Source: JBEKEX01 sp050013615
GTDB lineage: Bacteria; Chloroflexota; Anaerolineae; Anaerolineales; Anaerolineaceae
DNA length: 6,385 nucleotides
Assembly (NCBI GenBank): GCA_050013615.1
Contig: JBEKEX010000175.1
Coordinates: forward strand, 1-6,385
Direction: 5' to 3'
In this document: in pieces, positions 5,752-6,385 of the stretch
How positions within the stretch are numbered: position 1 is the stretch's first letter
Layout: each line of letters opens with the position of its first letter
Position numbers and translations under genes: made by a program
Notes under the pieces: model-generated
The model's input: the letters and a program-made list of their open reading frames with translations, nothing else
What the model was told of the DNA's origin: nothing
Databases searched by the model: none

Positions 5752-6385
5752 CTACCAAACACGCTCAAGGTCGGGATTATCGCAAGGGCGACGTCCCACT
5801 TTAGCCAGATCCACCCAACGCTCACCCACCTTGATGCGCACCACATCCGCCGTGAAATCGGTCACGGTGACGGTGTGATTGTCAAAGAGCGCCGAACCAA
5901 CCGCATAAGTATCCACCGGCACGGCGAGCTTTTCAAAGCGGGCGATCCTTTCAGGGTTGAAACCGCCGGAGACGACGATCTTCACCGCCTTGCAAAACTC
6001 GCGGGCACGCTCGCGCCACTCCGTCGGAAGCTCCCAGCTTTCCCAGGCCGAATCAAGCGCCTGGCGCACTGCAAAGACCAGCCGCGGTGTAACCCCCATG
6101 TCCAGGGCCGGGTCGCCCAACGGTGGCGTCGATTCGTCGCGCAGCGAGGCGCTGGTATCCAGCCGCACACCATACAAGCGGTAACGGGCGGCTTCATCCA
6201 ATTGCCCGGCGTCTGTTAGCTGCCGGTAGCGCTCGAACATGGCCTTACACACGCGCAGAGAGTCGGTCACACAATCATTATTGAAGTCCACCAGGGCAAT
6301 GCGTGGAATGGTCAACGGCAGCACCTTGGAAAAAGCCAGCATGGCTTCCGCCGTGTCGCCCAAAAAACAGGCAATTGCCGAATGG
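5752..6385 (-). CDS. pncB: Nicotinate phosphoribosyltransferase, C-terminal half (5' end beyond the window)
   Basis: A cytoplasmic NAD-salvage enzyme that joins nicotinate to PRPP, giving nicotinate mononucleotide and pyrophosphate. About 210 residues are visible and the frame is open to the right edge; the TTG at 6363 is internal. Numbering from the edge, visible family features are a HSAIACFLGDT stretch (1-11) resembling the usual PHAL...GDT, the beta strand IALVDFNND (29-37), YGVRLDTS (71-78), the phosphate-binding loop IVVSGGFNPERI (137-148) and the loop DTYAVGSALF (158-167). These are the later strands and phosphate loops of the TIM-barrel core of this family. The family's phosphorylated histidine would lie outside the window. 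The gene is 12 bp upstream of the broken hydrolase, in a salvage operon. Family placement is good; a nicotinamide-using relative is less likely next to a nicotinamidase. Confidence 0.85.
   Translation of the reverse strand, partial: HSAIACFLGDTAEAMLAFSKVLPLTIPRIALVDFNNDCVTDSLRVCKAMFERYRQLTDAGQLDEAARYRLYGVRLDTSASLRDESTPPLGDPALDMGVTPRLVFAVRQALDSAWESWELPTEWRERAREFCKAVKIVVSGGFNPERIARFEKLAVPVDTYAVGSALFDNHTVTVTDFTADVVRIKVGERWVDLAKVGRRPCDNPDLERVW

Noticed and set aside
5668..6219. 183-codon open frame on the plus strand
   Set aside because: It is antisense to the nicotinate phosphoribosyltransferase, whose motifs on the minus strand are unambiguous.
6361..6363. TTG as the start of the nicotinate phosphoribosyltransferase
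   Set aside because: Family residues (HSAIACF) continue upstream in frame to the edge, so the gene is simply cut by the window.

Overview
The window looks like ordinary chromosome from a Chloroflexota bacterium, most likely of the Anaerolineae. This is an inference from protein character: a LiaS-type kinase with an ELHDTVRQQ H-box, a K(+)-independent membrane pyrophosphatase, a proline-rich Yip1-family membrane protein, and a nicotinamidase-like hydrolase opening with MSELYEQSKEF. GC content is moderate and even. There are no tRNA or rRNA genes, transposases, CRISPR arrays or phage genes.

Layout, left to right: (1) The 3' part of a sensor histidine kinase, open at the left edge, overlaps by one base with a NarL/LuxR-type response regulator. 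The two form a translationally coupled two-component pair. (2) A perfect 17-bp hairpin with T-rich flanks separates this operon from a convergent gene. (3) The convergent gene is hppA on the minus strand, a complete 773-residue proton-pumping membrane pyrophosphatase. (4) A 305-bp divergent intergenic region carries an extended -10 promoter facing each way. (5) A Yip1-domain membrane protein on the plus strand ends at a strong hairpin terminator. (6) On the minus strand, entering from the right edge, are a nicotinate phosphoribosyltransferase (C-terminal half only) and, 12 bp downstream, an isochorismatase/nicotinamidase-family gene that is broken.

Functionally the window holds three unrelated modules: phosphorelay signalling, energy conservation from pyrophosphate, and nicotinamide salvage. 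In the salvage module the hydrolase would make nicotinate from nicotinamide, and the phosphoribosyltransferase would convert it to nicotinate mononucleotide. Pyrophosphate released by such reactions is hppA substrate, but the separate promoters and terminators give no sign of co-regulation.

The most noteworthy observation is the broken nicotinamidase-like gene. A normal start, ribosome-binding site and family-like N-terminus are followed after about 18 codons by a jump, in another reading frame, into the middle of the enzyme. The segment expected to carry the catalytic aspartate is missing. I found no convincing undescribed multi-gene system here.
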